From positions 1,426,001 through 1,490,000 of the forward strand of contig CAWECP010000012.1 in NCBI GenBank assembly GCA_963807675.1: DNA of 64,000 bases, read 5' to 3'. Below, one piece after another: positions 1 through 8,354 of the stretch (its first letter is position 1; each line of letters starts with the position of its first letter). The stretch comes from Bog-473 sp963807675. Lineage in GTDB: Bacteria; Actinomycetota; Acidimicrobiia; Acidimicrobiales; RAAP-2. A program made the position numbers and the translations under genes. The notes beneath the pieces were generated by a model. It had not been told where the DNA came from and did no database searches. It saw only the letters and a list, made by a program, of their open reading frames with translations.

Positions 1-53
1 GCTCCGACGACATCGTCGTCCTGACCGCTCGACGGGACGTCGGCGCCGCCTGA
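1..53 (+). CDS. C-terminal tail of a gene cut by the window edge (possibly SpoIIE/PP2C-like phosphatase)
   Basis: Frame 3 is open from the window edge to a TGA at 51-53 and encodes SDDIVVLTARRDVGAA. The SDDI-VVL-x-x-R ending resembles the last strand of PP2C/SpoIIE-type serine phosphatases (RsbU-like), where an aspartate pair binds metal. Only 16 codons are visible, so the family call is a guess from one motif. The following gene starts 57 bp downstream. Confidence 0.3.
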   Translation, partial: SDDIVVLTARRDVGAA

Positions 54-110
54 GCCGGCTCCGGCCCTGGCAACCGGGCGGGTACCTCGAGGCTGCCCGC
101 GGTACCTATT

Positions 111-1523
111 GTGACGGCCGTGAAAACTGAGGACGCCGTGGCGACGCTGGTGGGCGCCCACATCGCCGTGCCGTGCGTGGACGGCGAGGAGCGGCCGTAC
201 CGTGACCTCGACGGCGCCGCCTCCACCCCGGCTCTGCAGGTGGTGGCCGATCGGGTGGCCGCATTCCTCCCCTGGTACTCGAGCGTGCACCGCGGGGCTG
301 GGTACAAGTCGCGCCGGGCCACGGCCGCCTACGAGGCGGCGCGTGACAGCGTGCACCGCTTCGCCCGGCGTCCCGCCGGCGGGGACGACGTGGTCGTACT
401 CGTGCGCAACACGACCGAGGCCATCAACCACCTGGCCTACCGGCTGCAGCTCGGCCCGGAGGAGGTCGTCGCCACCACCGTGGTGGAGCACCACGCCAAC
501 CTGTTGCCCTGGGCGCGGCTGGCCCGCCGGCGTTGGGTGGAGTGCGGCCCCGACGGCACCTTCGGCACCGACGACGTGGTGCGCGTGCTCGACGACGGGC
601 GCCGCCCGGCCCTCCTGGCCCTGACCGGCGCCTCAAACGTCACCGGCTGGCTCCCCCCGGTGGAGGAGATCTGCGCGGAAGCCCACGCACGCGGCGTGCC
701 GGTCCTGCTCGACGCCGCCCAACTGGCACCGCACCGGCCCCTGCCGCCGGACCCCGATTACCTCGCCTTCAGTGGGCACAAGATGTACGCGCCTTTCGGA
801 GCCGGCGCGCTCATCGGGCCGCGGTCGACGTTCGAGAGCGGTGATCCGTTCCTGGCCGGCGGCGGCGCCGTCGACCTGGTCGACCTGGACGAGGTCATCT
901 GGACCGAGCCGCCCGAGCGGGAGGAGGCGGGGTCGCCCAACGTGGTCGGCGCCGTGGCCTTCGGCACTGCCATGGACGAGCTGGAGCGGATCGGCTGGGA
1001 CGTCCTGATCGCGCACGAGTCCGCTCTCGCCCAACGGCTCCACGAAGGCCTGCGCGCCATTGAGGGCGTTCGGGTGTTGGGGCCGCACGCGACGGCGGAC
1101 CGTGACGGTACCGCCAGGCTGGCCGTCGCCCCCTTCACCGTGGAAGGGATGCATCACGCGCTGGTGGCCGCCCGCCTCAGCGCCGAGTTCGGCATCGGCG
1201 TCCGGCACGGCTGCTTCTGCGCCCACCCCTACCTGATCCGCCTGCTCGGCGTCGGGCGTGAAGGGGTGGACCAGGCGCGGGCCGCGGTCCGCCGGGGCGA
1301 CCGGAGCGGAATCCCCGGCGCCGTGCGAGCCAGCTGCGGGCTCGGTACCACGAGCGAGGACGTGGACGCGTTGCTCCAGGCGCTGGGTGAGCTGGCCGCC
1401 GGCCTGCCGGCACCGGTCGCCTACGTGCAGGACAGCGTGACCGGCGACTTCTGGCCCGAGGGTGACGCCAGCGGGTGGAGCGCGGCCGACCGCCCGGCCG
1501 GGGCCGCGTGCGCGCGGGGCTGA
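111..1523 (+). CDS. Class V aminotransferase / cysteine desulfurase-like PLP enzyme
   Basis: The 470-residue protein has the fold-type I signature of class V aminotransferases. A VVEHHANLLPW segment follows the cofactor-binding region, the PLP lysine lies in SGHKMYAPFGAGALIG, and a late HGCFCAHPY loop resembles the active-site cysteine loop of SufS/Csd desulfurases. That cysteine suggests transfer of sulfur from cysteine, but no suf or isc genes are adjacent, so the substrate is open. GTG at 111 is used; GTG at 120 is possible. Little leader precedes it and a TACCTAT box sits directly upstream, consistent with leaderless translation. The 470 aa length exceeds the about 400 typical of SufS because of a low-complexity C-terminal tail. 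Confidence 0.8.
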   Translation: MTAVKTEDAVATLVGAHIAVPCVDGEERPYRDLDGAASTPALQVVADRVAAFLPWYSSVHRGAGYKSRRATAAYEAARDSVHRFARRPAGGDDVVVLVRNTTEAINHLAYRLQLGPEEVVATTVVEHHANLLPWARLARRRWVECGPDGTFGTDDVVRVLDDGRRPALLALTGASNVTGWLPPVEEICAEAHARGVPVLLDAAQLAPHRPLPPDPDYLAFSGHKMYAPFGAGALIGPRSTFESGDPFLAGGGAVDLVDLDEVIWTEPPEREEAGSPNVVGAVAFGTAMDELERIGWDVLIAHESALAQRLHEGLRAIEGVRVLGPHATADRDGTARLAVAPFTVEGMHHALVAARLSAEFGIGVRHGCFCAHPYLIRLLGVGREGVDQARAAVRRGDRSGIPGAVRASCGLGTTSEDVDALLQALGELAAGLPAPVAYVQDSVTGDFWPEGDASGWSAADRPAGAACARG

Positions 1524-1531
1524 GGGATCCA

Positions 1532-2536
1532 TTGAGGCTCCGGGGGTTGGCGGCGCTCGCCCTCGTCGCCGCGGTGCCCGTGCTCGCCGGCTGCACCAGC
1601 ACCCCGGCCGGCAGCGCGTCCACGCGCGACGTGGCCTGGGTGGCGACGAGCGCCTCGGTGACGCTGCCCGGCAAGGGCATCACACCGGTGCACCTGGCGT
1701 CCGAGAAGGTGGGCAAGCAGGTGGTGCTGGGCAGTCTGCCCTCCGCCCTGGCCTACACGGCTGGCGACGCCGGCCTGCTCGTGGTCACCCAGGGCGACGA
1801 CACCCTGCACGAGGTCGACCCGGCTACCCACCGCGTCGTGCACATCGCCGGCGTCGGCGTCGAACCCGACGCCGTGGCGGTGGCCCCCGCGGGAACGGGG
1901 GGCAAGGGCATGGCGCTGGTGGCCAACCTCGACTCGAACACGGTGACGCCCGTCGACCTGAGCACCTGGCGGCCGGGCCGGGCCATCCCGGTGGGCAACG
2001 AGCCAGTGGCCATCGCCGTGGCGGTGTCGGCCTCGGGAGGGGCGACGGCCTTCGTGGCCGACTTCGGCAGCAACCAGGTGACACCGATCGACCTGAGCAG
2101 CCTGCAGGCCGGCGCACCCATCGCGGTGGGGTCTGGACCGCAGACGCTGGCCGTCGCCGGGGCCGACGTGCTGGTGGGCAACTTCACCAACAGCACGTTG
2201 ACGCCCATCGACGTGTCGACCCTACGGGCGGGCCCGACCGTCGCGCTGCCGCTCAACCCGACGGGTATCGCGGTGGCGCCGTCGGGCGCGACCGCGTACG
2301 TGTGCGGTGGCGCCGGCGTCGTGCCGGTGGGCCTGGACGCATCGGCGCTGACCCTCGGTACGTCCATCGCGCTACCGGGTATCGCCCAGGGCATCGCGCT
2401 CGACGCGACCGGCGACACGGCGTGGGTGACCCAGCAAGCCGGGACGCTGGTCCCGGTCACGCTGGCCACCGGCAGCGTCGGCAAGCCCGTCCACCTGGGC
2501 GGGCACCCCTCGGCCATCGTCATCGGCGCGGGATGA
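1532..2536 (+). CDS. Beta-propeller (YVTN-like repeat) lipoprotein
   Basis: From a TTG start at 1532 the protein opens with a textbook lipoprotein signal: basic MRLRG, a hydrophobic stretch, then lipobox LAGC with Cys21. The TTG lies 8 bp after the previous stop and has a TGAGGGA Shine-Dalgarno in front. GTG at 1508 and ATG at 1475 are in frame but would bury the signal peptide. The mature part has about six repeats of roughly 45 residues with the pattern V-x-P-(I/V)-D-(L/V)-S-T/S-L-x-A-G-x-x-(I/V), as in YVTN/SMP-30-like propellers. Likely an extracytoplasmic protein of unknown ligand, probably co-transcribed with the aminotransferase. Confidence 0.75.
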   Translation: MRLRGLAALALVAAVPVLAGCTSTPAGSASTRDVAWVATSASVTLPGKGITPVHLASEKVGKQVVLGSLPSALAYTAGDAGLLVVTQGDDTLHEVDPATHRVVHIAGVGVEPDAVAVAPAGTGGKGMALVANLDSNTVTPVDLSTWRPGRAIPVGNEPVAIAVAVSASGGATAFVADFGSNQVTPIDLSSLQAGAPIAVGSGPQTLAVAGADVLVGNFTNSTLTPIDVSTLRAGPTVALPLNPTGIAVAPSGATAYVCGGAGVVPVGLDASALTLGTSIALPGIAQGIALDATGDTAWVTQQAGTLVPVTLATGSVGKPVHLGGHPSAIVIGAG

Positions 2537-2914
2537 GGGGGCCACCGGGATCGCCGGGTCGCGGGCGGAGGGTCGCGAGCCGCGCCGAGATTCGTCGTCG
2601 GTGATCGATGTACCGGTACCTGGTCGGCGTCGACGCTGTGGGGCGGTCGCCTGAGAGGAGTGGTCCTCGTCCACCTCTGGTCGTGCACGTTGGACTCGGA
2701 CATCTCTCGTCGTGTGCCTAAGACAGCGCCCCAGCGGGTTTTGGCCCAGGGAGGGCGCAGTCGGGGGCAGACGAAAACCCTTCCGACGGGGTCGTCCTCC
2801 CCAGGTTGAGTTCACCCAGCCGTCACGTTCGTCCGCAACGGGGATGGCCGCTTCGATAGGGTCGGTGCAGGCGGAAGGCCAGAAAGCCACCTTGGCAACA
2901 GGCGCGCCCCCACC
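2537..2914. other. Intergenic region, 378 bp
   Basis: No convincing gene. A TAGGGT box at 2857-2862 could be a -10 element for the downstream membrane protein, but no good -35 is visible. Nothing else stands out. Confidence 0.4.
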
Positions 2915-3811
2915 ATGATGCGAAGGATCAAAGAGCTCGGAGCCAAGCTGGCCAACGGCGAGGTCGTCGTGATCCCCGCCATCGTGGCCGGGGCACTGGT
3001 GGCGGTCGCGTCCCTCCTGGTGGGGTCCGACCGAGGCGACGTGCGGGTCGACGTGGCCATGGCGAGCATGGCGGCCTTCCTCTTCGGCGTCCTCCTGGCC
3101 TTCACGATCGTGCGCACACGGGAGCGGCTCTCGCTGATCCAGGACCTCGTGGCCAAGGGCAACTCGTCGCTCTTCGTCATCTTCGAGGCCATGGCCGTCT
3201 TCGGCCAGCGCGACAAGGAGCACATCCGCGCACTCGTCGACCTCCATCTCACGGACCAGATCGACTACCGCCTCGTCGACTACCACCGAGCGACGCCTTC
3301 CCACCTCGAGCTCATGGAAGCCGTGATCGCGCTCGACCCCGAGGACGCGCAGGAGGAGGCCGTCTACAAGGAGCTCGTCTCCCTGTGCATCACCATGAAC
3401 CTCGACCGCGCGTTGATCGAGTCGGCGACGGGGCAGGCCCTGTCTACGATCGAATGGGGTGGCCTCCTCCTGCTGCTTCTCGTGTTCGCGGGGCTACTGG
3501 CGATTCTCCCGGGCGGCACAATCCCCGGTGCCTTGGTCTGCGGGGCGCTGGCCGGCTCGCTGGTGACGTTCATGGTGCTGCTGCGCAAGTTGGACCGGTT
3601 GCGCTGGCACGAACGGGTGACCATTTGGGAGCCGACGGCGCGGCTGTTCCGCAGCATGGGCCTCGACCCCTACGTGCCGCGCGAGGTGATCGAGAGCGGG
3701 CGCTTCCGCCCGACGGGGCGGGTGAGGGTCGTCGAGTACCCGGACACCTATCCGATCCGCGACACCAAAATCGTGAAGGTCGAGGTCCTCGACCCCGTGC
3801 CGGTCGGATAG
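2915..3811 (+). CDS. Uncharacterised integral membrane protein
   Basis: 298 residues. Two hydrophobic helices lie near residues 22-40 and 50-68 and two more near 177-195 and 200-222, so four membrane spans are predicted. Between the pairs is a charged cytosolic segment of about 100 residues, and the C-terminal 75 residues are soluble. The layout resembles small DUF4239-type membrane proteins, but I see no diagnostic motif and do not assign a family. ATG 2915 is followed by a second ATG at 2918. It is convergent with the citrate-synthase-like gene 27 bp downstream. Confidence 0.65.
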   Translation: MMRRIKELGAKLANGEVVVIPAIVAGALVAVASLLVGSDRGDVRVDVAMASMAAFLFGVLLAFTIVRTRERLSLIQDLVAKGNSSLFVIFEAMAVFGQRDKEHIRALVDLHLTDQIDYRLVDYHRATPSHLELMEAVIALDPEDAQEEAVYKELVSLCITMNLDRALIESATGQALSTIEWGGLLLLLLVFAGLLAILPGGTIPGALVCGALAGSLVTFMVLLRKLDRLRWHERVTIWEPTARLFRSMGLDPYVPREVIESGRFRPTGRVRVVEYPDTYPIRDTKIVKVEVLDPVPVG

Positions 3812-3837
3812 ATGCCGAACCCACCGTCTCCGGCCGG

Positions 3838-4998
3838 CTACACGCTGTAGACGGCGCGCGCCCGGAAGCGCAGGGAGCGCTCGGTCAGTTCCTCCATGTA
3901 GTGGGCCGCCCACCCGGCCACGCGAGCCACCGCGAAGAGGGTGCGCCCGGCGTCGGGCGGCATGCCGGTGCCCCAACTCATGGCGGCCAGGGCGAGATCG
4001 CAGTTGGCGTGGGGAACGTCGTGTGCCGCGGCCAGCGCCATGACCTCGCGCAGGATGGCGCGCCGCTCCTCGCTCAGCAGCGGTTCGGCCAGCGCCAAGA
4101 GCGCGCCGAAGCGCGGGTCGCCGCTCTTGTAGACCGAGTGGCCGAAGCCGGGCGCGTAGCCCCGCTCGCGCACGACGTCGTCGAGGGCGCGCGGCGCGCC
4201 GTCTCGCTCGGCCAGGGCCAACAGCTCGTAGGCCTGTTGGCTGGCGCCACCGTGCAACGGGCCGGCCAGGGTGGCCAGGCCGGCCAGAAAGGCGTCGTAG
4301 GGATCGGAGCGAACCGAAGCGGCCACGCGCACGGCCACCGTCGAGGTGGCGAGCTCGTGGTCCGCCAGGAGGACGAGCGACGCGTTGACGGCGGCGGTCG
4401 GGACCACCGCGCCGGCGCCGGCCAGGCGTCCCGCCACTCGGGCGGCCACGGGCGCGCCGGGCGGGTCGGCGCGGCACGGCGCGCCGACGGCGTCCGTCAG
4501 GGCGGCCACGGCGCGTCGGGCCGCCCGGGCCACCGCCTCGGGCCGGCGGTCGGACCGGAGCGGGTCGGTGGCGCCGCACATGACGAGCGCCCAGCGCATC
4601 CGGTCGAGCGTCTGGGTGAGCGCCGGCGGGGCGGGGCCGAGGGCAGGGGACGACCAGTCCTCCGCGCCGCCGTCCTCGGTTTGCCACAGCAACTCGGCCA
4701 CCTCCTCGAAGCTGGCCGTGACGGCCAGCTGGGTGGCCAGCCGGCCCCGGTAGATCGGGCCGAGCTCCTGGTCGAGTTGGGTCACGCCCGTGGTGATGGT
4801 GGCCAGCCGAGTGGCCGTCTGGCGCCCTCCCCGGCTGCGCGCCGCCAGGGCCTCGATGTCGTCGAGGTCGAAGAGGCTGCCCCGGCGGGCCGGGTCGCGG
4901 TGCGACGCCAGCAGCCCGCGGCTCACGTAGGCGTAGAGCGTGGGCACCTTGACGCCGAGCCGCCGGGCCGCCTCCTCGGTGCTCAGCATGCGCTCCAT
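3838..4998 (-). CDS. Citrate synthase-family protein with N-terminal helix-turn-helix
   Basis: Residues 4-50 form a MerR/excisionase-type HTH (LSTEEAARRLGVKVPTLYAY, then a wing-like GLL). The rest is a citrate synthase fold: GPLHGGASQQAYELL carries the first active-site histidine, GFGHSVYKSGDPRFG the second, and NCDLALAAMSW holds the equivalent of the catalytic aspartate. At 386 aa it has an about 50-residue extension over the minimal fold, explained by the HTH. It could be a (2-methyl)citrate synthase, a DNA-binding regulator using the enzyme fold as a sensor, or both. ATG 4998 was chosen; ATG 4989, after a GGAG, is possible. It is divergent from a second citrate synthase gene. Confidence 0.8.
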   Translation of the reverse strand: MERMLSTEEAARRLGVKVPTLYAYVSRGLLASHRDPARRGSLFDLDDIEALAARSRGGRQTATRLATITTGVTQLDQELGPIYRGRLATQLAVTASFEEVAELLWQTEDGGAEDWSSPALGPAPPALTQTLDRMRWALVMCGATDPLRSDRRPEAVARAARRAVAALTDAVGAPCRADPPGAPVAARVAGRLAGAGAVVPTAAVNASLVLLADHELATSTVAVRVAASVRSDPYDAFLAGLATLAGPLHGGASQQAYELLALAERDGAPRALDDVVRERGYAPGFGHSVYKSGDPRFGALLALAEPLLSEERRAILREVMALAAAHDVPHANCDLALAAMSWGTGMPPDAGRTLFAVARVAGWAAHYMEELTERSLRFRARAVYSV

Positions 4999-5065
4999 CA
5001 ACCGGGATTTTATATTGACTTGATCAATGTTTACAAGACCTGGTCAAGGTAGGCATAGTGGACGC
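4999..5065. promoter_or_regulatory. Divergent AT-rich promoter/operator between the two citrate synthase genes
   Basis: This 67-bp gap is far more AT-rich than its surroundings. For the minus gene TTGTAA, 16 bp, TATAAA fits a -35/-10 pair ending just before the start codon, implying leaderless mRNA. For the plus gene TTTACA (5030-5035) lies 18 bp before CATAGT (5054-5059). Overlapping both are the palindrome TTGATCAA and a related half CCTGGTCAAG downstream, plausible sites for the HTH domain encoded by the minus gene. Promoter calls are by eye. Confidence 0.5.
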
Positions 5066-6583
5066 ATGGAAACCATTGTGCGCGATCTCATGACCTCACC
5101 CGCCGTGACCTGCACGGCCGACGAGACCCTGGCCGAGGCGGCCGGGCTCATGCAACGGGCCGACACCGGCTCGGTCGTCGTGACCGACGACGGCAAGGTC
5201 GTGGGCATCCTGACCGAACGTGACCTGTTACGAGCGGCCGTCGGTGCCGGCGATCCGCGTCGCGAGCAGGTCCGCCTCTGGATGACGGCGCGCCCCGACG
5301 TGCTCGGTCCCGACGAGCGGGTCGACGCCGCCTGGGCCAGCCTCACGTCGCACCACTACCGGCACTTGCCCGTGGTCGAGGGCGACCGCTGCGTCGGCGT
5401 GGTGTCGCTGCGCGACCTCATGGGCGTGGCCCGCATCCGCCCGGCGGGCGAGACGAGCGGCGACGTGCCGGCCGGGCTCGAGGGCGTGGTCGTGGCCGAG
5501 ACGACCATCGGTGACGTGCGCGGCCAGGAGGGCTTCTACCACTACCGCCAGTACTCGGCCGTCGAGCTGGCCGAGCAGCGGTCACTCGAGGACGTGTGGC
5601 ACCTCCTGTTCAAGGTCGCACTGCCCAACGCGGCCGAGTCGGCCGCCTTCGGTGACGACGTGCGGCGTCGGCGCACCCTGCCGCCGGGCCTCAGCACCCT
5701 CCTCCCCGCCCTGTCGACACGGGGCGCGCCGCTCGACGTGCTGCGCACGGCGGTGTCGCTCCTCGGCGCGGAGCTGGGCTGGCGTCCCACGCACGACATC
5801 AGGGCGGACGAGCTCTACGACCAGGCGCTCGGGCTGTGCGCGGCGGTGCCGACGATATTGGCCGCCGCCCACCGCCTGCGCCAGGGCGACGACCCGGTCG
5901 AGCCGCGTCCCGATCTCGGCTCCGCCGCCAACTACCTCTACATGCTGACGGGCACCGAGCCGAGCGAGCTGCACGCGCGGGCCATCGAGCAGTACATGAT
6001 CCTGACCATCGACCACGGGTTCAACGCGTCGACCTTCACGGCCCGCGTCGTGACCTCGACCGGGGCCGACCTGGGCGCGGCCATTGTGGCTGCGATCGGC
6101 GCGTTGTCGGGACCGCTCCACGGCGGCGCCCCGAGCCGGGCCCTCGACATGCTCGACGCCATCGGCACGGCGGACCGGGCCGAGGCATACGTGCGCGCGG
6201 CCATCGAGAACGGCGAGCGCATCATGGGCTTCGGCCACCGCGTGTACAAGACCGACGACCCGCGTTCGCTGCTGCTGCGCTCGGTGACCGAGCAGCTGGG
6301 CGGTCCGCTGGTCGAATTCTCCCAGTCGGTGGAGCGCACGACGGTCGACGTGCTGGCCGAGCTCAAGCCGGGCCGTCAGCTCTACACCAACGTGGAGTTC
6401 TACGCCGGCGTGGTCATGCACACCTGCGGCATCCCGCGCGAGATGTTCACGCCGACCTTCGCCGCCGGTCGCGCCATCGGGTGGTGCACCCACGTGATGG
6501 AGCAGGCCTCCCACAACCGTCTCATCCGGCCGGCGGCGCGCTACGTCGGGCCACCCCCGCCGCAGCCGGTCCCGGCGGCGTGA
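5066..6583 (+). CDS. CBS-domain citrate synthase
   Basis: 505 residues from ATG 5066. Residues 1-125 are a tandem CBS pair (VRDLMTSPAVTC; GILTERDLL; LPVVEGDRCVGVVSLRDL), which usually binds adenine nucleotides. The rest is a complete citrate synthase domain with GPLHGGAPSRALDML, MGFGHRVYKTDDPR and NVEFYAGVVM. The last motif has Glu where the catalytic Asp of GltA sits; this variant is also known in the mycobacterial CitA type. The CBS pair suggests allosteric control by energy charge (inference). An in-frame upstream ATG at 5027 falls inside the promoter and was not used. Divergent partner: the HTH citrate synthase. Confidence 0.88.
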   Translation: METIVRDLMTSPAVTCTADETLAEAAGLMQRADTGSVVVTDDGKVVGILTERDLLRAAVGAGDPRREQVRLWMTARPDVLGPDERVDAAWASLTSHHYRHLPVVEGDRCVGVVSLRDLMGVARIRPAGETSGDVPAGLEGVVVAETTIGDVRGQEGFYHYRQYSAVELAEQRSLEDVWHLLFKVALPNAAESAAFGDDVRRRRTLPPGLSTLLPALSTRGAPLDVLRTAVSLLGAELGWRPTHDIRADELYDQALGLCAAVPTILAAAHRLRQGDDPVEPRPDLGSAANYLYMLTGTEPSELHARAIEQYMILTIDHGFNASTFTARVVTSTGADLGAAIVAAIGALSGPLHGGAPSRALDMLDAIGTADRAEAYVRAAIENGERIMGFGHRVYKTDDPRSLLLRSVTEQLGGPLVEFSQSVERTTVDVLAELKPGRQLYTNVEFYAGVVMHTCGIPREMFTPTFAAGRAIGWCTHVMEQASHNRLIRPAARYVGPPPPQPVPAA

Positions 6584-6687
6584 GGCGGCGGGCGGCCGGT
6601 CACGGCCGCCGCAAACCCGATTAATCTGGTCTGACTTCTACGGTTAGAACCTGGGGCGGGTGACCCAGGCGAGGACAGGGAGCGGCC

Positions 6688-7215
6688 ATGGTGACGAGCG
6701 GCGCGCCTGCGGGGGCACGGAGCACGGTGCGGCGGCTGTTCACGTTCCCCAACCCGGTCAACGAGGTGTCGGCCCGGCTGGTCGCCGGCGGCGTCGTGCT
6801 CATGGTCGTGCTGACCCTGGCGCTCGACCTGAAGTGGATGACCGCGGTCATCGCCTACGGCTTCGTGGCCCGGGTGCTGACCGGTCCCACGCTGAGCCCG
6901 CTCGGCCAGCTGGTCACCCGGGTCGTCACGCCACGGCTCAAGGTGGCGCCGCGGCCCGTGGCGGGGCCGCCCAAGCGCTTCGCCCAGGGCATGGGCGTCG
7001 CCTTCTCGGTCACGGCGCTCGCGCTCGCGCTGCTCGGCTACTGGACCGCGGCCGAGGCGGTGCTGGGGCTGCTCGGGGTCGCGGCGCTGCTGGAGTCGGC
7101 GTTCGCCATCTGCCTCGGCTGCATCACCTTCGGCCTCTTGATGCAGGCGGGCGTGGTGCCCGACGAGGTGTGCGAGCGCTGCAACGACATCTGGGCGCCG
7201 GTGCGGACCGCCTGA
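6688..7215 (+). CDS. DUF4395 family membrane protein
   Basis: 175 residues with the DUF4395 signature: an N-terminal FPNPVNEVSARLVAG segment, then paired helices near 30-65 and 105-150. There are two cysteine pairs, CLGC near residue 146 and CERC near residue 168 by the C-terminus. DUF4395 proteins are small membrane proteins often found near thioredoxin-fold or sulfurtransferase genes, and their cysteines suggest thiol chemistry; the function is unknown. ATG 6688 is preceded by GGGAGCGGCC. It is convergent with the NDMA-ADH gene. Confidence 0.82.
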   Translation: MVTSGAPAGARSTVRRLFTFPNPVNEVSARLVAGGVVLMVVLTLALDLKWMTAVIAYGFVARVLTGPTLSPLGQLVTRVVTPRLKVAPRPVAGPPKRFAQGMGVAFSVTALALALLGYWTAAEAVLGLLGVAALLESAFAICLGCITFGLLMQAGVVPDEVCERCNDIWAPVRTA

Positions 7216-7241
7216 GCGACGCCGCGGTGTGAGCGAACCGG

Positions 7242-8354
7242 TCAGTCCCCGTAGAGCAGGACGCCCCGGATGTTCTTGCCGTCGCGCATGTCCTGGTAGC
7301 CCTGGTTGATGTCACCCAGCTTGTAGGTGTTGGTGATCATCGAGTCGAGATCGAGCTGGCCTTCGCGGTAGAGCTTGAGCAGCTTGGGGATGTCCGAATG
7401 GATGTTGGCCGACCCGAAGATGGATCCCACGACCTGCTTCTCCATGATGGTCAGGTACATGAGGTTCATGGTCACGTCCATCTCGCCCATGGGGTGGATG
7501 TTGGTGACGACGACGCGGCCGCGCTTGGCCGTCAGCTGCAGGATGGCGTCCATCATGGAACCTTGGCCGATGCCCATGGCGCAGATGACCTTGTCGCACA
7601 TGCGGCCCCAGGTCTCGCGCTGAATCAGCTCGAACGCCTCGGCGACCGACGGAGAGGCGTGGGTGGCCCCGAAGGTCGGGGCCAGCGTGCGCTTGAGCTC
7701 GACCGGGTCGATGGCGAAGATCATTTCGGCGCCGGCCAGGCGCGCCCCTTGGATCGCCGAGGCGCCGATGCCGCCGACGCCGATGACGGCGACGTAATCA
7801 CCAGGACGGACGTCGGCGGCGTAGACGGCCGAGCCCCAGCCGGTGGTGACGCCGCACCCGACCAGGCAGGCCTTGTCGAGCGGGATGTCGTCGAGGATCT
7901 TCACGCACGAGGCCTGGTTGACCACCGTGTAGGGAGCGAAGGTGCCCAGGCACACCATGGTGGAGACGTCCCTGCCGCGGGCATGGTGGCGAATGGTGCC
8001 GTCGATTTGGCGGCCGGACATGAGCACGGCGCCCACGTCGCAGAGGTTGGAATGGCCGGTGGCGCACGAGGGGCACTTGCCGCAGGCGGGGACGAAGCCG
8101 AGCACGACGTGGTCACCCGGCTTGAGTGCGGTCACGCCGGGACCGACCTCCTCGACGACACCCGCCCCCTCGTGGCCGCCGATGACGGGCAGAGGCACCG
8201 GCATGTCGCCGGTCACCAGGTGCTCGTCGGAGTGGCACATGCCCGACGCGGCGAGCCGGATCAGCACCTCGCCGTCGTGCGGCGGGTCGAGGTCGATGGG
8301 CTCCACGGTCCAGTCGGCGTGGCGCTCCCACAAGACGGCGGCTTCGGTCTCCAC
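7242..8354 (-). CDS. NDMA-dependent zinc alcohol dehydrogenase, Rxyl_3153-like
   Basis: 370 residues from GTG 8354, which has a strong GGGGAGG Shine-Dalgarno 5 bp upstream. It is a class III-type MDR alcohol dehydrogenase: catalytic zinc ligands Cys40 (GMCHSDEH), His61/Glu62 (GGHEGAGVVEEVGPG) and Cys167 (GCGVTTGWGS); structural zinc Cys91, 94, 97 and 105; Rossmann motif GVGGIG at 192-197. Overall sequence and length match the actinobacterial NDMA-dependent family, where NAD(H) stays bound and mycofactocin is the likely physiological acceptor; no mycofactocin genes are in this window. The same frame stays open upstream into another protein-like region (next entry). Confidence 0.9.
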   Translation of the reverse strand: METEAAVLWERHADWTVEPIDLDPPHDGEVLIRLAASGMCHSDEHLVTGDMPVPLPVIGGHEGAGVVEEVGPGVTALKPGDHVVLGFVPACGKCPSCATGHSNLCDVGAVLMSGRQIDGTIRHHARGRDVSTMVCLGTFAPYTVVNQASCVKILDDIPLDKACLVGCGVTTGWGSAVYAADVRPGDYVAVIGVGGIGASAIQGARLAGAEMIFAIDPVELKRTLAPTFGATHASPSVAEAFELIQRETWGRMCDKVICAMGIGQGSMMDAILQLTAKRGRVVVTNIHPMGEMDVTMNLMYLTIMEKQVVGSIFGSANIHSDIPKLLKLYREGQLDLDSMITNTYKLGDINQGYQDMRDGKNIRGVLLYGD

